Below the pieces are notes generated by a model. The model was not told where the DNA came from, did no database searches, and saw only the letters and a program-made list of their open reading frames with translations. Position numbers and translations under genes: made by a program. From NCBI GenBank assembly GCA_025934635.1, contig JAICWX010000003.1, forward strand, positions 1-64,000: a DNA stretch of 64,000 nt, read 5' to 3'. Source of the DNA: Streptosporangiaceae bacterium. Its GTDB lineage: Bacteria; Actinomycetota; Actinomycetes; Streptosporangiales; Streptosporangiaceae. This document shows positions 23,772 to 32,693 of the stretch, piece by piece; the stretch's first letter is position 1, and each line of letters begins with the position of its first letter.

Positions 23772-25436
23772 CTAGCGAGGCGGGGCGGCGGGGCGGCGGG
23801 GGCCGAGGGTGATCACGTCCAGCTGGCCGGCCGCGTACTGCGAGCGGAGCAGGCGCTTGTCGTATTTGCCGACGCTGGTGCGCGGGATCGCGGCCGCGAA
23901 CACCCAGCGCTCCGGCAGCCACCAGCGGGCGACCCGGCCGTCGAGCCAGTCCCGCAGGTCCTCCCCGGTAACGGCAGAACCAGGCGCCAGGGACACCACC
24001 ACGCAGGGCCGTTCGCCCCAGCGCTCGTCCGGGACGCCGATCACGGCCGCCTCGAGGACCCCGGGGTGCGCCGCGACCTCGGCCTCCAGCCCGATCGAGG
24101 AGATCCACTCGCCGCCGGACTTGACCGCGTCCTTGGCCCGGTCGGTCAGCCGGACGTAGCCGTCCGGGTCGAGGGTCCCGATGTCGCCGGTGCGGAGCCA
24201 GCCGTCACCGAACTTGCCCGGGTCCGCCTCGGACAGGTAGCTGGCCGCGATCCACGGGCCGCGCAGCTCCAGCTCGCCGATGCTGCGGCCGTCGTGCGGC
24301 ACCGGCGCGCCGGTCTCCGGGTGGACCAGCCGCAGCTCCACCCCGGCCAGCACCCGGCCCTGGCTCAGCGCGTCCGCCAGGGCCGCCTCGCCCACCTGAC
24401 CGCGGCGCGGCCGGGCCAGCGTGACCAGCGGCGACGTCTCGGTCATGCCCCAGCCCTGGGTCAGCGGGATGTCGTACTCGTCGCGGAACGCCTGCATCAG
24501 CGACCGGGGCGTGGCCGAGCCGCCGACCACGATGCGGGTGATCGAGGAGACGTCCGCGTCCGGGTGCTCGCGCAGGTAGCGCAGCACGTCGATCCAGATC
24601 GTGGGCACGCCGTTGACGAACGTGGGCCGTTCGGTCTCCATCAGCGGCACCAGCTGGTCTGGCTTGAGGAACCGGTGCGGCAGGATCAGGTCGCCGCCGC
24701 ACCAGAAGATGGCGTGCGGGTAGCCCCAGGCGTTGGCGTGGAACATCGGGACCACGATCAGGCCGCGGTCGGCCGAGCTGAGCGCGACGGCGTTCGCCGT
24801 GCACAGCGACAGCGAGTGCAGGTAGATCGACCGGTGGCTGTAGGCGACGCCCTTCGGGACCCCGGTGGTGCCGGAGGTGAAGCAGATCGCGGCGGCGGTC
24901 CGCTCGTCCAGGTCGGGCCAGGCGAACTCGCCCGGCTGGGACCGGACCAGGTCGTCGTGGCGGTGGACGGCGACGCCGTCGACCTCGTCGTAGTCCGGCG
25001 CGGGCCGGCCGCGGACGATGACGGCGCGGACGGTCGGCATCCGGCCCAGGGCCGGGGCCAGGGCCGGGAGCAGGTCGGCGTCGGCCAGCAGCACCCGGTC
25101 CTGGGCCAGGTTGACGGTCTGCACCAGCTCGTCGGTGAACAGCCGGATGTTGGCGGTGTGCAGGACGGCGCCCATGGCCGGCACGGCCAGGTACGCCTCC
25201 AGGTGCTCGCGGTTGTTCCACAGGTAGGTGCCGACGCGGTCGTCGCCGTCGATGCCGAGGGAGCGCAGCGCGTGCGCCAGCTGCGCGGCGCCGGCCGCGA
25301 TCTCCCCGTAGGAGACCCGGCTGACGGTCCGTTCGTCCTCCGCCGTCACGACCTCCCGCTCGCCGTGCCAGGCAGCGCCGTGCCGCAGGATCGAGGTCAC
25401 GGTGAGCGGTAGGTCGTCGCCCATGGTGCTCTTCAT
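23772..25436 (-). CDS. Long/medium-chain-type acyl-CoA synthetase (AMP-forming)
   Basis: 554 residues, ANL superfamily. The P-loop is FTSGTTGVPKGV, the A5 motif GWGMTETSP, the hinge region WLRTGDIGTLDPDGYV, and the catalytic Lys lies in RTSVGKYDKRLLR. The overall pattern (DAVKSGGEWISSIGLE) is that of fatty- or aryl-acyl-CoA ligases that activate acids with ATP. ATG 25436 has GGAG 7 bp upstream and gives the family length; a second ATG lies 12 bp later. It is the second gene of an operon after the alpha/beta hydrolase (16-bp gap), so the acid it activates may be the hydrolase product. It ends 99 bp from the convergent CoA-transferase. Confidence 0.94.
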   Translation of the reverse strand: MKSTMGDDLPLTVTSILRHGAAWHGEREVVTAEDERTVSRVSYGEIAAGAAQLAHALRSLGIDGDDRVGTYLWNNREHLEAYLAVPAMGAVLHTANIRLFTDELVQTVNLAQDRVLLADADLLPALAPALGRMPTVRAVIVRGRPAPDYDEVDGVAVHRHDDLVRSQPGEFAWPDLDERTAAAICFTSGTTGVPKGVAYSHRSIYLHSLSLCTANAVALSSADRGLIVVPMFHANAWGYPHAIFWCGGDLILPHRFLKPDQLVPLMETERPTFVNGVPTIWIDVLRYLREHPDADVSSITRIVVGGSATPRSLMQAFRDEYDIPLTQGWGMTETSPLVTLARPRRGQVGEAALADALSQGRVLAGVELRLVHPETGAPVPHDGRSIGELELRGPWIAASYLSEADPGKFGDGWLRTGDIGTLDPDGYVRLTDRAKDAVKSGGEWISSIGLEAEVAAHPGVLEAAVIGVPDERWGERPCVVVSLAPGSAVTGEDLRDWLDGRVARWWLPERWVFAAAIPRTSVGKYDKRLLRSQYAAGQLDVITLGPRRPAAPPR

Positions 25437-25452
25437 GACGCCTCTCCAAGCC

Positions 25453-26583
25453 TCAGCCGCGCCGGGGCGCGATCCAGTCCGCGATCGCGGACGCCACCTC
25501 GTCACGCCCGTCGGGCCGGTCGCGGAAGTAGTGCTCGCCCTTGATGTCGAGCCGGGTCTTGTCCGGCGCCGCGATCTGCGCGTAGATGGTGTCCGCGTCG
25601 CTGGGGAAGACGCCGGAGTCGGCGGTGGCCTGGATGACCAGGGCGGGGACCCTCAGCTGGGACAGGTGCAGCTCGCTGCGGGCCTGCGAGGTCTCCAGGC
25701 TCCACATCGAGAGCCAGCTGCGCAGGGTGTTGACGGCGCCGACGCCGGTGACGCCGCGGTTAGCCGCCTTCGGGTCGCCCCGGTAGCAGTACGGGACCGG
25801 GCGGTCCGAGGGGTCCAGCGTGGCGTCCACGAAGCGCAGGTCGGCCCAGGTGCGGGGGAGCAGGAACAGCCGGTCGGGCACGCCCGCCGCGTTCAGCCGG
25901 GCCAGCTCGGCCCTGGCCCAGTCGGTGACCCGCTGGTTGCGGGCCCGCTGCCCCGCGCGGTAGCGCCGGACGAACTCCTCCTCGAACGGCGCCTCGCGGC
26001 CGGCCGCGTACATGTCGAGCTCGGGGTCGACCGAGGTGGGGTCGGTCTCGTCGGTGACCGACGGGTCGAGCCAGCCGGTCAGCACCTCGGGCCGGCCCGG
26101 GTGGGCGGCCAGGCTGACGTAGAGATCGCCCGCCGGGAGCTGGTGCACCTCACGCAACAGCGGGATACCGAACGAGCTGGTGATCACGTCACCCTGACAC
26201 TGCGCGTGGTAAGCCGCCATGAGCGATCCCCCGCCCGAGTTACCGAGCAGGACGACCGTCTCGGCGCCGTGGGCGCGGAGCCAGGCCACCCCCTGGCCGA
26301 TGTCGACGAGCGCGCGGTCGAGGGCGAAGAAATGATCGGCGCCGCGGAACCGGGTGTTCCAGCCGAGGAAGCCGTAGCCGCGCTGCGCCATCAGCGCGGA
26401 CAGGTAGTGCTCGGCGAAGTCCACGTTGTAGTGGGCGGCGATGAGCGCGACCTTCGGCATCGCCCCGGCGGGCCGGGTGTAGAAGCCCTGCAACGGGTAG
26501 CCGCCCGCGCCGGCCCGGGTCACCCCGGGCGCCTCCATCGTGACGATGTCCCGCTCGACGCCCGCCGGCAGGCCTTCTTGCAT
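25453..26583 (-). CDS. Alpha/beta hydrolase
   Basis: 376 residues. Nucleophile S116 sits in LLGNSGGGSLM (GxSxG); the acid is probably the Asp in QATADSGVF and the base the His in KGEHYF near the end. A long insertion between strand 6 and the acid carries the cap. No signal peptide. The chemistry is likely ester, amide or C-C bond hydrolysis; the substrate is not predictable. ATG 26583 is chosen because GGGGA lies 8 bp before it and codons upstream fall in the promoter. The promoter (26665-26692) is overlaid by two operator copies. It is first gene of the hydrolase/acyl-CoA ligase operon. Confidence 0.9.
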   Translation of the reverse strand: MQEGLPAGVERDIVTMEAPGVTRAGAGGYPLQGFYTRPAGAMPKVALIAAHYNVDFAEHYLSALMAQRGYGFLGWNTRFRGADHFFALDRALVDIGQGVAWLRAHGAETVVLLGNSGGGSLMAAYHAQCQGDVITSSFGIPLLREVHQLPAGDLYVSLAAHPGRPEVLTGWLDPSVTDETDPTSVDPELDMYAAGREAPFEEEFVRRYRAGQRARNQRVTDWARAELARLNAAGVPDRLFLLPRTWADLRFVDATLDPSDRPVPYCYRGDPKAANRGVTGVGAVNTLRSWLSMWSLETSQARSELHLSQLRVPALVIQATADSGVFPSDADTIYAQIAAPDKTRLDIKGEHYFRDRPDGRDEVASAIADWIAPRRG

Positions 26584-26664
26584 GTCGCGTTCCCCTCTGT
26601 GTTCCAGGGCTGGGCCGTGTTTCCCGGGCCGGCCGTCCCGGCCGATGGTAAGCCTCTCCCCCGG

Positions 26665-26692
26665 ACTGTATGCAAGACCTAAATGTATGCAA
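26665..26692 (-). promoter_or_regulatory. Hydrolase promoter overlaid by two operators
   Basis: On the minus strand: -35 TTGCAT (26692-26687), 16-bp spacer, -10 TACAGT (26670-26665). Two direct operator copies coincide with these boxes: ACTGTATGCAAG (26665-26676) covers the -10 and AATGTATGCAAA (26682-26693) the -35, 17 bp apart. Both match the consensus at 10 of 12. Occupancy would exclude RNA polymerase. Confidence 0.6.
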
Positions 26693-26820
26693 AGTGCGGT
26701 AGGCCCGTAGCGATCGAGACTAGCTCCGCTCAAAACCCCGGAGCGTCCATAGATTCGCATATCCAGCACCTATAAGTGCATAGTCAGGTGACGATCCACG
26801 GTTTCTGTCCAATCTGATGC

Positions 26821-26859
26821 TTGACTGATGAAGATCGTAAGTCCTAGATTGCATACATT
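26821..26859 (+). promoter_or_regulatory. Importer promoter with operator at -10/+1
   Basis: TTGACT (26821-26826), 18-bp spacer, TAGATT (26845-26850) is a good housekeeping-type promoter. The operator ATTGCATACATT (26848-26859, 11 of 12) overlaps the end of the -10 and the start site, a repressor geometry. The coding start is 70 bp downstream at 26930. Confidence 0.65.
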
Positions 26860-26929
26860 CCTCCGGACCGCGACGATCCGGAGCCCCGGGTCCCGGTGGC
26901 CCGGCATGTCACGCGGAGGTGACGCTGAG

Positions 26930-28870
26930 GTGACCCCGGCCGCCCTGCCCACACAGGCCCAGGTATCCCCGGTGCCCCGGATGGAGGGCACCGCGGGCTG
27001 GAGCATGTGGCTCGGGGTGCTGCGCGGCCCGCTGGTGATCGCGGTCCTGTTCGCGATCGTGCTCGCCGTCGGGTCCAGCTTCGACATCTACGTGGCGGGC
27101 AGCATCGCCATCTACGGCCTGGCCTCGGCCGGCCAGGGCTGGCTGATGGGCCGGGCCGGGCAGGTGTCGCTCGGCGGCGGCGCGCTGTTCGCCGTGGGCG
27201 CCTTCGCGGCCGCGTTCACCACCCAGGTGCACAGCCTGACCGCCTTCCCGCTGCCGCTGATCGCGGCCGGCCTGGCCGGCGCGGTGACCGGCGCCATCGT
27301 GGCCGTGCCGGGGCTGCGCTTCCGCGGGGTCTACCTGCTGCTCGCGACCCTGGCCCTGCTGTACGTGGTGCAGTTCGCCGGCGAGCGGCTGCAGCAGGGG
27401 AACCCCGATTACCTGGCGGGCATCAGCATGAACCCGGGCCCTGGCTCGTCGCTGATGAATCCCGGCCGGGCGGCCAGCGTGACCGCCGCGGTGGTGCTCG
27501 TCATCGGGCTCATCCTCATCGAGCGGCTCTACCGGACCCAGGCCGGGCGCGAGTGGGCCTCGGTCAAGGAGAACGAGATCGCCTCGGCCGCCATGGGCAT
27601 CCGGGTCCAGCGCCGCAAGATCCAGGCCTTCGTGGGCAGCTCGGTCGTCACCGCGGTGGCCGGCGGCCTGTTCGCCTACTACATCGGGCTGGTCGCCTAC
27701 ACCGCGTTCGACCTGAACCTGACGCTGCAGCTGGTGGTGATGGTCTTCGTCGGCGGCGCCGCGGCCGCGATCGGCCCGGTCATCGGGGCCGCCATCGTCA
27801 CCCTGCTCCCGTACTTCCTCAACGACACCGTCGGCCACCTGGCCCCGGCGGGCTGGTACCAGCAGAACGGCCCGTTCCTCGAGCAGATCATCTACGGCCT
27901 CGCGCTGGCGTTCATCCTCCTCTACGCCCGCAGCGGCCTGGCCGGCCTGCGCACCGTGGCCCGGCGCCTGCTCCGCCGGCGCCGGGCCATGGGCCAAACC
28001 GGTGCCGAGACCGCCACGGCCGACCACCAGCCGGCCAGCGTGGAGGTCCCGGCCGCCGCTGCGCCCCCGCCGGAAGCACGGACCGGCCAAACGCGGGTCA
28101 CGGGCGCATCCGCGGCCGCGCCCCTCCCGGCAGCACCATCGTCCGCGCTGCTGACCGTCTCCGCGCTGACCGTGCGCTATGCCGGGGCCGGGGCGGCCGT
28201 CGCCGACGTCAGCCTGGACGTGCGCGACGGGGTCATCCTCGGCATCCTGGGCCGCAACGGGGCGGGCAAGTCGACGCTGCTGAAGTCGATCGGCGGCTTC
28301 CCGCCCGGGGACCGGGTCCGGCTCTCCGGGACCGCCCGGATCGGCGCGACCGAGCTCACCGGGCACTCCCCGGAGTACTGCACCCGGCACGGCGTGGTCC
28401 TGGTGCCCGAGCAGGGCAAGGTGTTCCCGGCGCTGACCGTCCGCGAGCACTTCGCGCTGGCGGGCGCGCGCGGCCGGACCGCGGTCGAGACGCTCCGGCA
28501 GGCGGGCCTGACCATGCTGGAGAAGCGGCTCGATAACTACGCCGCCAGCCTGAGCGGCGGCGAGCGCCAGTTCCTGGCCCTCGGCGTGGCCGTGCTCCGG
28601 CAGCCGAAGCTGCTGCTGGTGGACGAGATGTCGCTGGGCCTGGCGCCGATCGCGGTGGCCGAGGTCGGGCAGGCCATCTTGAAGATCCGGGCCGCCACCG
28701 GCTGCGCGGTCATCCTGGTCGAGCAGAACGCGCAGGTGGCCGCGTCCATCGCCGACGAGCTGGCGGTCCTGGAACACGGCCGGGTGATGTGGCGCGGGCT
28801 GCCGCCGGACCTGCCCGCCGACGCGCTCGAGACCGCCTACTTCGGCCAGGTCCGGAGGGCGCAATCGTGA
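26930..28870 (+). CDS. Branched-chain-type ABC importer: LivM permease fused to LivF ATPase
   Basis: 646 residues. Residues ~20-350 are a LivM-type permease with 8-10 membrane helices (ASAGQGWLMGRAGQVSLG, the conserved 'GQxSLG' block; RTQAGREWASVKENEIAS coupling loop). An Ala/Pro-rich linker (about 360-405) leads to a LivF-type ATPase: Walker A GRNGAGKST, LVPEQGKVFPALTV, signature LSGGERQFLALG, Walker B LLLVDEMSLGLAP (Met replaces the usual Pro after DE). Two start choices exist; GTG 26930 has a full GGAGGTGA 7 bp upstream, the ATG at 26906 does not. It overlaps livG by 4 bp (GTGA). The product would take up an amino-acid-like or carboxylic acid substrate with LivG, LivH and the lipoprotein downstream. 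Confidence 0.9.
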   Translation: MTPAALPTQAQVSPVPRMEGTAGWSMWLGVLRGPLVIAVLFAIVLAVGSSFDIYVAGSIAIYGLASAGQGWLMGRAGQVSLGGGALFAVGAFAAAFTTQVHSLTAFPLPLIAAGLAGAVTGAIVAVPGLRFRGVYLLLATLALLYVVQFAGERLQQGNPDYLAGISMNPGPGSSLMNPGRAASVTAAVVLVIGLILIERLYRTQAGREWASVKENEIASAAMGIRVQRRKIQAFVGSSVVTAVAGGLFAYYIGLVAYTAFDLNLTLQLVVMVFVGGAAAAIGPVIGAAIVTLLPYFLNDTVGHLAPAGWYQQNGPFLEQIIYGLALAFILLYARSGLAGLRTVARRLLRRRRAMGQTGAETATADHQPASVEVPAAAAPPPEARTGQTRVTGASAAAPLPAAPSSALLTVSALTVRYAGAGAAVADVSLDVRDGVILGILGRNGAGKSTLLKSIGGFPPGDRVRLSGTARIGATELTGHSPEYCTRHGVVLVPEQGKVFPALTVREHFALAGARGRTAVETLRQAGLTMLEKRLDNYAASLSGGERQFLALGVAVLRQPKLLLVDEMSLGLAPIAVAEVGQAILKIRAATGCAVILVEQNAQVAASIADELAVLEHGRVMWRGLPPDLPADALETAYFGQVRRAQS

Positions 28871-29586
28871 CCGCCGAGCTGGAGATCGACGACCTCGCCG
28901 TCCGCTTCGGCGGCCTGCACGCGCTCGACGGCATCGCCGTCGGCGTCGAGGAGGGCAGCACCCTCGGCATCATCGGGCCGAACGGGGCCGGCAAGACGAC
29001 CCTGCTCAACGCGGTGTGCGGGCTGGTCCGGCCGTCCCGCGGCGAGGTGCGCTTCCGCGGCCAGACGCTGACCGGCCGCAAGGGCGAGCAGATCGCGGCG
29101 CTGGGCGTGGCCCGCACGTTCCAGCTGGCCGAGGGGTTCGGCGACTTCACCGTCTGGGATTACGTCCGGCTCGGGATGGCCGCGGCCGGCGGGCGGGCCA
29201 GCACCGACTCCAGCGCCAGCGCGAAATGCGTGGCGTCGCTGGAGGTGATCGGGCTGTGGGCGGAGCGCGGCCGGCTGCTGCGGTCGCTGCCCTACGGGCT
29301 GCGCAAGCTGGTGGACGTCGGCCGCGCCACCGTCAGCGAACCGCACCTGCTGCTCCTGGACGAGCCGACCTCCGGCCTGTCCGCGCAGGAGCGCGCCGAC
29401 ATGGTCATTCACCTGCGGACGCTCAAGGAGACCATCCGCACGATGCTCATCGTCGACCACGACGTGGGCTTCATCTCGGCCGTGTCCGACCAGCTCTACG
29501 CCATCGCTTACGGCAAGCCGCTCACGCAGGGGCCGCCTGAACATGTCCTCCGTCATCCCGGCGTCATCGCCGCCTACATGGGTTAG
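28867..29586 (+). CDS. livG: Branched-chain-type ABC importer ATPase LivG
   Basis: 239 residues, slightly shorter than typical LivG (about 255). Walker A GPNGAGKTT, the LivG-type signature LPYGLRKLVDVGRA in place of LSGGQ, Walker B LLLLDEPTSGL, and switch VDHDVGFI. The start is GTG 28867 overlapping the previous stop (GTGA), with GGAGGG 6 bp upstream. With the LivF half of the upstream fusion it forms the ATPase pair of the importer. Confidence 0.92.
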   Translation: MTAELEIDDLAVRFGGLHALDGIAVGVEEGSTLGIIGPNGAGKTTLLNAVCGLVRPSRGEVRFRGQTLTGRKGEQIAALGVARTFQLAEGFGDFTVWDYVRLGMAAAGGRASTDSSASAKCVASLEVIGLWAERGRLLRSLPYGLRKLVDVGRATVSEPHLLLLDEPTSGLSAQERADMVIHLRTLKETIRTMLIVDHDVGFISAVSDQLYAIAYGKPLTQGPPEHVLRHPGVIAAYMG

Positions 29587-29597
29587 AGGTATCGCAG

Positions 29598-30842
29598 ATG
29601 AAAGTCCAGTACAGACGTTACGGGGCCCCGGTGGCCCTCGCGTCGGTCGTCCTGCTCGCCGCCGCCTGCTCGAGCTCGGGCTCCTCCGGCGCCTCCTCCG
29701 GCACCGGGGGCGGCGGCTCCGGCGGAAGCAAGGCGCCCTACAACATCGGCCTGGCCGCGGGCGTCACCGGTCCGGCCGCGGCCATCGTCAAGGGCGAGAT
29801 CGAGGGCATCAAGGCCGCCTTCAGCCAGGTCAACGCCAAGGGCGGCATCGACGGGCGCAAGCTCGACCTGGTCACCAGCGACACCCAGAACGTCGCTACT
29901 ACCGCGGTCGCGGCGCTGACCAAGCTGGCCACCGAGAACAACGTCATCGCCAGCTTCGGCGACGTCCTCGCCAACAACTGCCAGGCCCAGGTGCCGGTGG
30001 CCAAGGCGCGCAAGATCGCGCTGCTGTGCGGCACCGTCGACCCGGCCCAGCTGCAGCCGGTGGAGCCCTACATCTACACCGAGTACGGCTCGGAGGTCAC
30101 CGAGGCCGACGCCTTCGTCTCGATCATCAAGGACCAGCCGCTGAACCTGGCCCACCCCAAGGTGGCCATGGTCTACGTGCAGTCCTCGAGCACCGTGCCG
30201 ATGTTCAACGCGATCGCCGCCAAGATCAAGGCGGACGGCGGCCAGGTCGTCCTCAACGACCCGATCCAGGCCCAGCTCAACCTGTCGGTGGACGCCAGCA
30301 AGGTGACCTCCAGCGGCGCGAACGTGGTCGTCGAGCAGATCATCCCGCAGCAGCTCCAGTCGCTGGCGCAGGCGCTGTCCAACTCGGGCTCCAAGGTGCC
30401 GGTCATCGCCGAGGCGACCACGGCGTCCTACCAGCAGCTGGTCCTGCTGAAGAACCCGAACATCTACGAGCTGTCGCTGAACCCGTTCGTCGACCCCGCC
30501 TCGTCCGAGTCCGCGGTCAAGGACTACGTGGCCGCGCTCCAGCAGCAGGGCATCAGCGGCGTCGCCAACATCAACGGGCAGTCCATCGCGATCACCTACG
30601 CCGCGGCCTGGTCCATCATCGACGCGCTCAGGTCCTGCGGCGCCTCGTGCACCAACGACCAGGTCAACAGCGCCCTGGAGAAGGTCTCGGTGAACCTGCC
30701 GGGGATCAACACGGACTACTCCTACACCGCCAGCCGGCACTACCCGCAGACCACGTTCCAGCTCTACCAGTACTCCACGAGCAAGAACGACGCCGTGCAG
30801 CTGCGCGACGACGTGCCGTCGAACCCCATCCCCGCTGGCTAA
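29598..30842 (+). CDS. Branched-chain-type ABC importer substrate-binding lipoprotein
   Basis: 414 residues. A type II signal peptide ends in the lipobox LAAAC with lipidated C24, followed by a Ser/Gly-rich tether (about 25-44). The rest is a periplasmic-binding-protein type I fold of the LivJ/AmiC family: NIGLAAGVTGPAAAIVKGEIEG, then GIDGRKLDLVTSDTQN. Four further Cys occur in pairs (NNCQAQ with LLCGT; RSCGASC), possibly disulfides. It is anchored outside the membrane and sets the substrate range of the importer. Ligand unknown; homologues bind amino acids, amides, aromatic or short organic acids. Confidence 0.93.
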   Translation: MKVQYRRYGAPVALASVVLLAAACSSSGSSGASSGTGGGGSGGSKAPYNIGLAAGVTGPAAAIVKGEIEGIKAAFSQVNAKGGIDGRKLDLVTSDTQNVATTAVAALTKLATENNVIASFGDVLANNCQAQVPVAKARKIALLCGTVDPAQLQPVEPYIYTEYGSEVTEADAFVSIIKDQPLNLAHPKVAMVYVQSSSTVPMFNAIAAKIKADGGQVVLNDPIQAQLNLSVDASKVTSSGANVVVEQIIPQQLQSLAQALSNSGSKVPVIAEATTASYQQLVLLKNPNIYELSLNPFVDPASSESAVKDYVAALQQQGISGVANINGQSIAITYAAAWSIIDALRSCGASCTNDQVNSALEKVSVNLPGINTDYSYTASRHYPQTTFQLYQYSTSKNDAVQLRDDVPSNPIPAG

Positions 30843-30851
30843 GGCAGGCTC

Positions 30852-31718
30852 ATGGCCCCGCTGATCCTCATCACCACGCTGACCCTGGGCGCGGTCTACT
30901 CCCTCATCGGAGTCGGCTTCGTGGTCATGTTCCGGGCCACCGGGGTGCTGAGCTTCGCCCAGGGTGCCTTCTTCCTGCTGGCTTCGCTCATCTTCTACAG
31001 CCTGACCAACGCCGGGCTGAGCCTGTGGATCGGCCTCATCGTGGCCACGATCGGTGTCGGACTGGCCGGGGCACTGTGTTACCTCACGGTGTTCCGGCCA
31101 GCCGGCTACAACCTGCTGTTCGTCTCGCTGGCCACGGTCGGCCTGGGCACCGCCATCGAGTCGGCCACCGCGCTGGGCTGGGGCTCCAACCTGTTCGAGC
31201 CGAAGCAGTTGCTGCCGGCCCACGCGCACCGGCTGCCCGGCAACATCCGCATCACCGACTCCCAGATCGTCACCATCGTGATGGCGATCATCTTGATCGT
31301 CCTGTTGTTCGCGCTGATCTACCGCACCCCGGTCGGGCTGCGGATGCGGGCCGTCGCCAACGACAGCTCGCTGGCCGCCTACGGCGGCGTCCGGGTCACC
31401 CGGATCTCGGCCCTCGCCTGGGGGATCTCGGCCGCGGCGGCCGGCGCGGCCGGGGTCGGCTACACCCTCGGGACGGTGATCGACCCGTCCACGCTGCCCT
31501 CGCTCGGCATCGTGGTGTTCCCGGCCATCATCATCGGCGGCCTCGACTCGCTCGGCGGGGTGGCGGTCGGCTCGCTGGTGCTGGCCCTGGTCCAGACCGT
31601 GGTCTCGGTCTACGTGGGCAGCACCTGGCAGGACATCGTGGCCTACGGCCTGCTGCTCGCCCTGCTGTGGGTCCGGCCGACCGGGCTGTTCGGCTCCAAG
31701 AACCTGGTCCGGGTATGA
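30852..31718 (+). CDS. livH: Branched-chain-type ABC importer permease LivH
   Basis: 288 residues, LivH-type permease with about eight helices. Family blocks are LGAVYSLIGVGFVVMFRATGVLSFAQGAF near the N-terminus, GLRMRAVANDSSLAAYGGV (coupling loop) and VFPAIIIGGLDSLGGVAVGS. It follows the lipoprotein after 9 bp and is the last gene of the importer operon (order LivM-F, LivG, SBP, LivH). It ends 11 bp before the convergent LysR gene with no visible terminator. Confidence 0.93.
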   Translation: MAPLILITTLTLGAVYSLIGVGFVVMFRATGVLSFAQGAFFLLASLIFYSLTNAGLSLWIGLIVATIGVGLAGALCYLTVFRPAGYNLLFVSLATVGLGTAIESATALGWGSNLFEPKQLLPAHAHRLPGNIRITDSQIVTIVMAIILIVLLFALIYRTPVGLRMRAVANDSSLAAYGGVRVTRISALAWGISAAAAGAAGVGYTLGTVIDPSTLPSLGIVVFPAIIIGGLDSLGGVAVGSLVLALVQTVVSVYVGSTWQDIVAYGLLLALLWVRPTGLFGSKNLVRV

Positions 31719-31729
31719 GCCCAAGGACC

Positions 31730-32668
31730 CTACGGGGCGGCGAAGTACGAGCGGATCTCGCTGATCAGCTCGGTGTGGACTGGCGACAGGGTGCGGTTGC
31801 GCCGGTGCACCAGCCAGACCGGCGCGGCGATGTGCACGCCCTCGACGGCGATCTCGCGCAGCTCGCCCGCCTCCAGCTCGCGGCGCACGGCGCTGCGGAA
31901 CAGGCAGGCCACCCCGACGCCGCTGGCCACCGCGGTCTTGATCGCCTCCGGGTGGCCGAACTCCATCACCACCCGGCGGGACGGCAGCCCCAGCGCCTCG
32001 AACTGGCTGTCAATCAGCATCCGGCGCAGCGACCCGGCCTGGGCCTCCACGAACGGCAGCGCGGCCAGCGCGGGCAGCGTCAGCAGCTGCTCGAGCTGGC
32101 CGAGCTGGCCGAGCTGGCCGGTGACCCCGCGCCGGGGGGCGACCAGCACCACCTCGTCGGCGCCGAGCTGCTCCGAGATCAGCGAGGGGAGCGCGGGCGG
32201 GCTCTGCACCGCCACCACCGACAGGTCATTGCGGCCCGCCATGGTGGCCTCCAGGGCGTGCTCGGCGTCGGTCACGTCGACCCGGATCCGCACGTCGGGA
32301 TGGCGCCGGCCGAACGTGCTGAGCAGCGACGGGAGCTCGTAGCTGCCGGTGGACATGCTGGTGCCGATCACGATGGAGCCGCGCAGGCCGTCGGCCAGGC
32401 CCTGCAGCTCGCGGTCGAACTCCCGGGTGCGGCGGAGCAGGTCGGTGCACCACTCGTGGGCCAGCCGGCCCGCCTCGGTGAGCACCAGCCGCCGTCCCTC
32501 GCGCTCGAACAGCCGGGCCCCCAGCCGTCGCTCGAGGGACTGGATGTGCTCGGTCACCACCGGCTGCGCGACCTTCAGCTGGTCGGCGGCGCGGCTGATC
32601 CCGCCCAGGGTGACCACGCAGTCGAAGACCTGCAGCTTCTGGAGGTTGATGCGGTCATCTATCGCCAC
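31730..32668 (-). CDS. LysR-type transcriptional regulator
   Basis: 312 residues. N-terminal winged helix (about 8-66; LQKLQVFDCVVTLGGISRAA, then the recognition region QPVVTEHIQSLERRLG), then a LysR effector-binding domain (from about 95, GSIVIGTSMSTGSYELP). A small QLGQLGQLEQ repeat lies near residue 190. The start is GTG 32668 with no clear ribosome site. It is divergent from the acyl-CoA ligase operon and probably controls it with the pathway acid or CoA ester as co-inducer, as is usual for LysR genes. Only 25 bp separate the two start codons. Confidence 0.93.
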   Translation of the reverse strand: MAIDDRINLQKLQVFDCVVTLGGISRAADQLKVAQPVVTEHIQSLERRLGARLFEREGRRLVLTEAGRLAHEWCTDLLRRTREFDRELQGLADGLRGSIVIGTSMSTGSYELPSLLSTFGRRHPDVRIRVDVTDAEHALEATMAGRNDLSVVAVQSPPALPSLISEQLGADEVVLVAPRRGVTGQLGQLGQLEQLLTLPALAALPFVEAQAGSLRRMLIDSQFEALGLPSRRVVMEFGHPEAIKTAVASGVGVACLFRSAVRRELEAGELREIAVEGVHIAAPVWLVHRRNRTLSPVHTELISEIRSYFAAP

Positions 32669-32693
32669 GTCACGAGGTTAGGTCGTCTGGAGC

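Larger units (their letters stand above)
26584..26929. other. 346-bp divergent control region
   Basis: It separates the hydrolase operon (left) from the importer operon (right). It is AT-richer than the genes and has no coding frame of its own that I can support. It contains three ATTGTATGCAAT-type operators, one promoter facing each way, and a 6-bp hairpin GCTCCG/CGGAGC at 26723-26744 between them. Confidence 0.75.
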
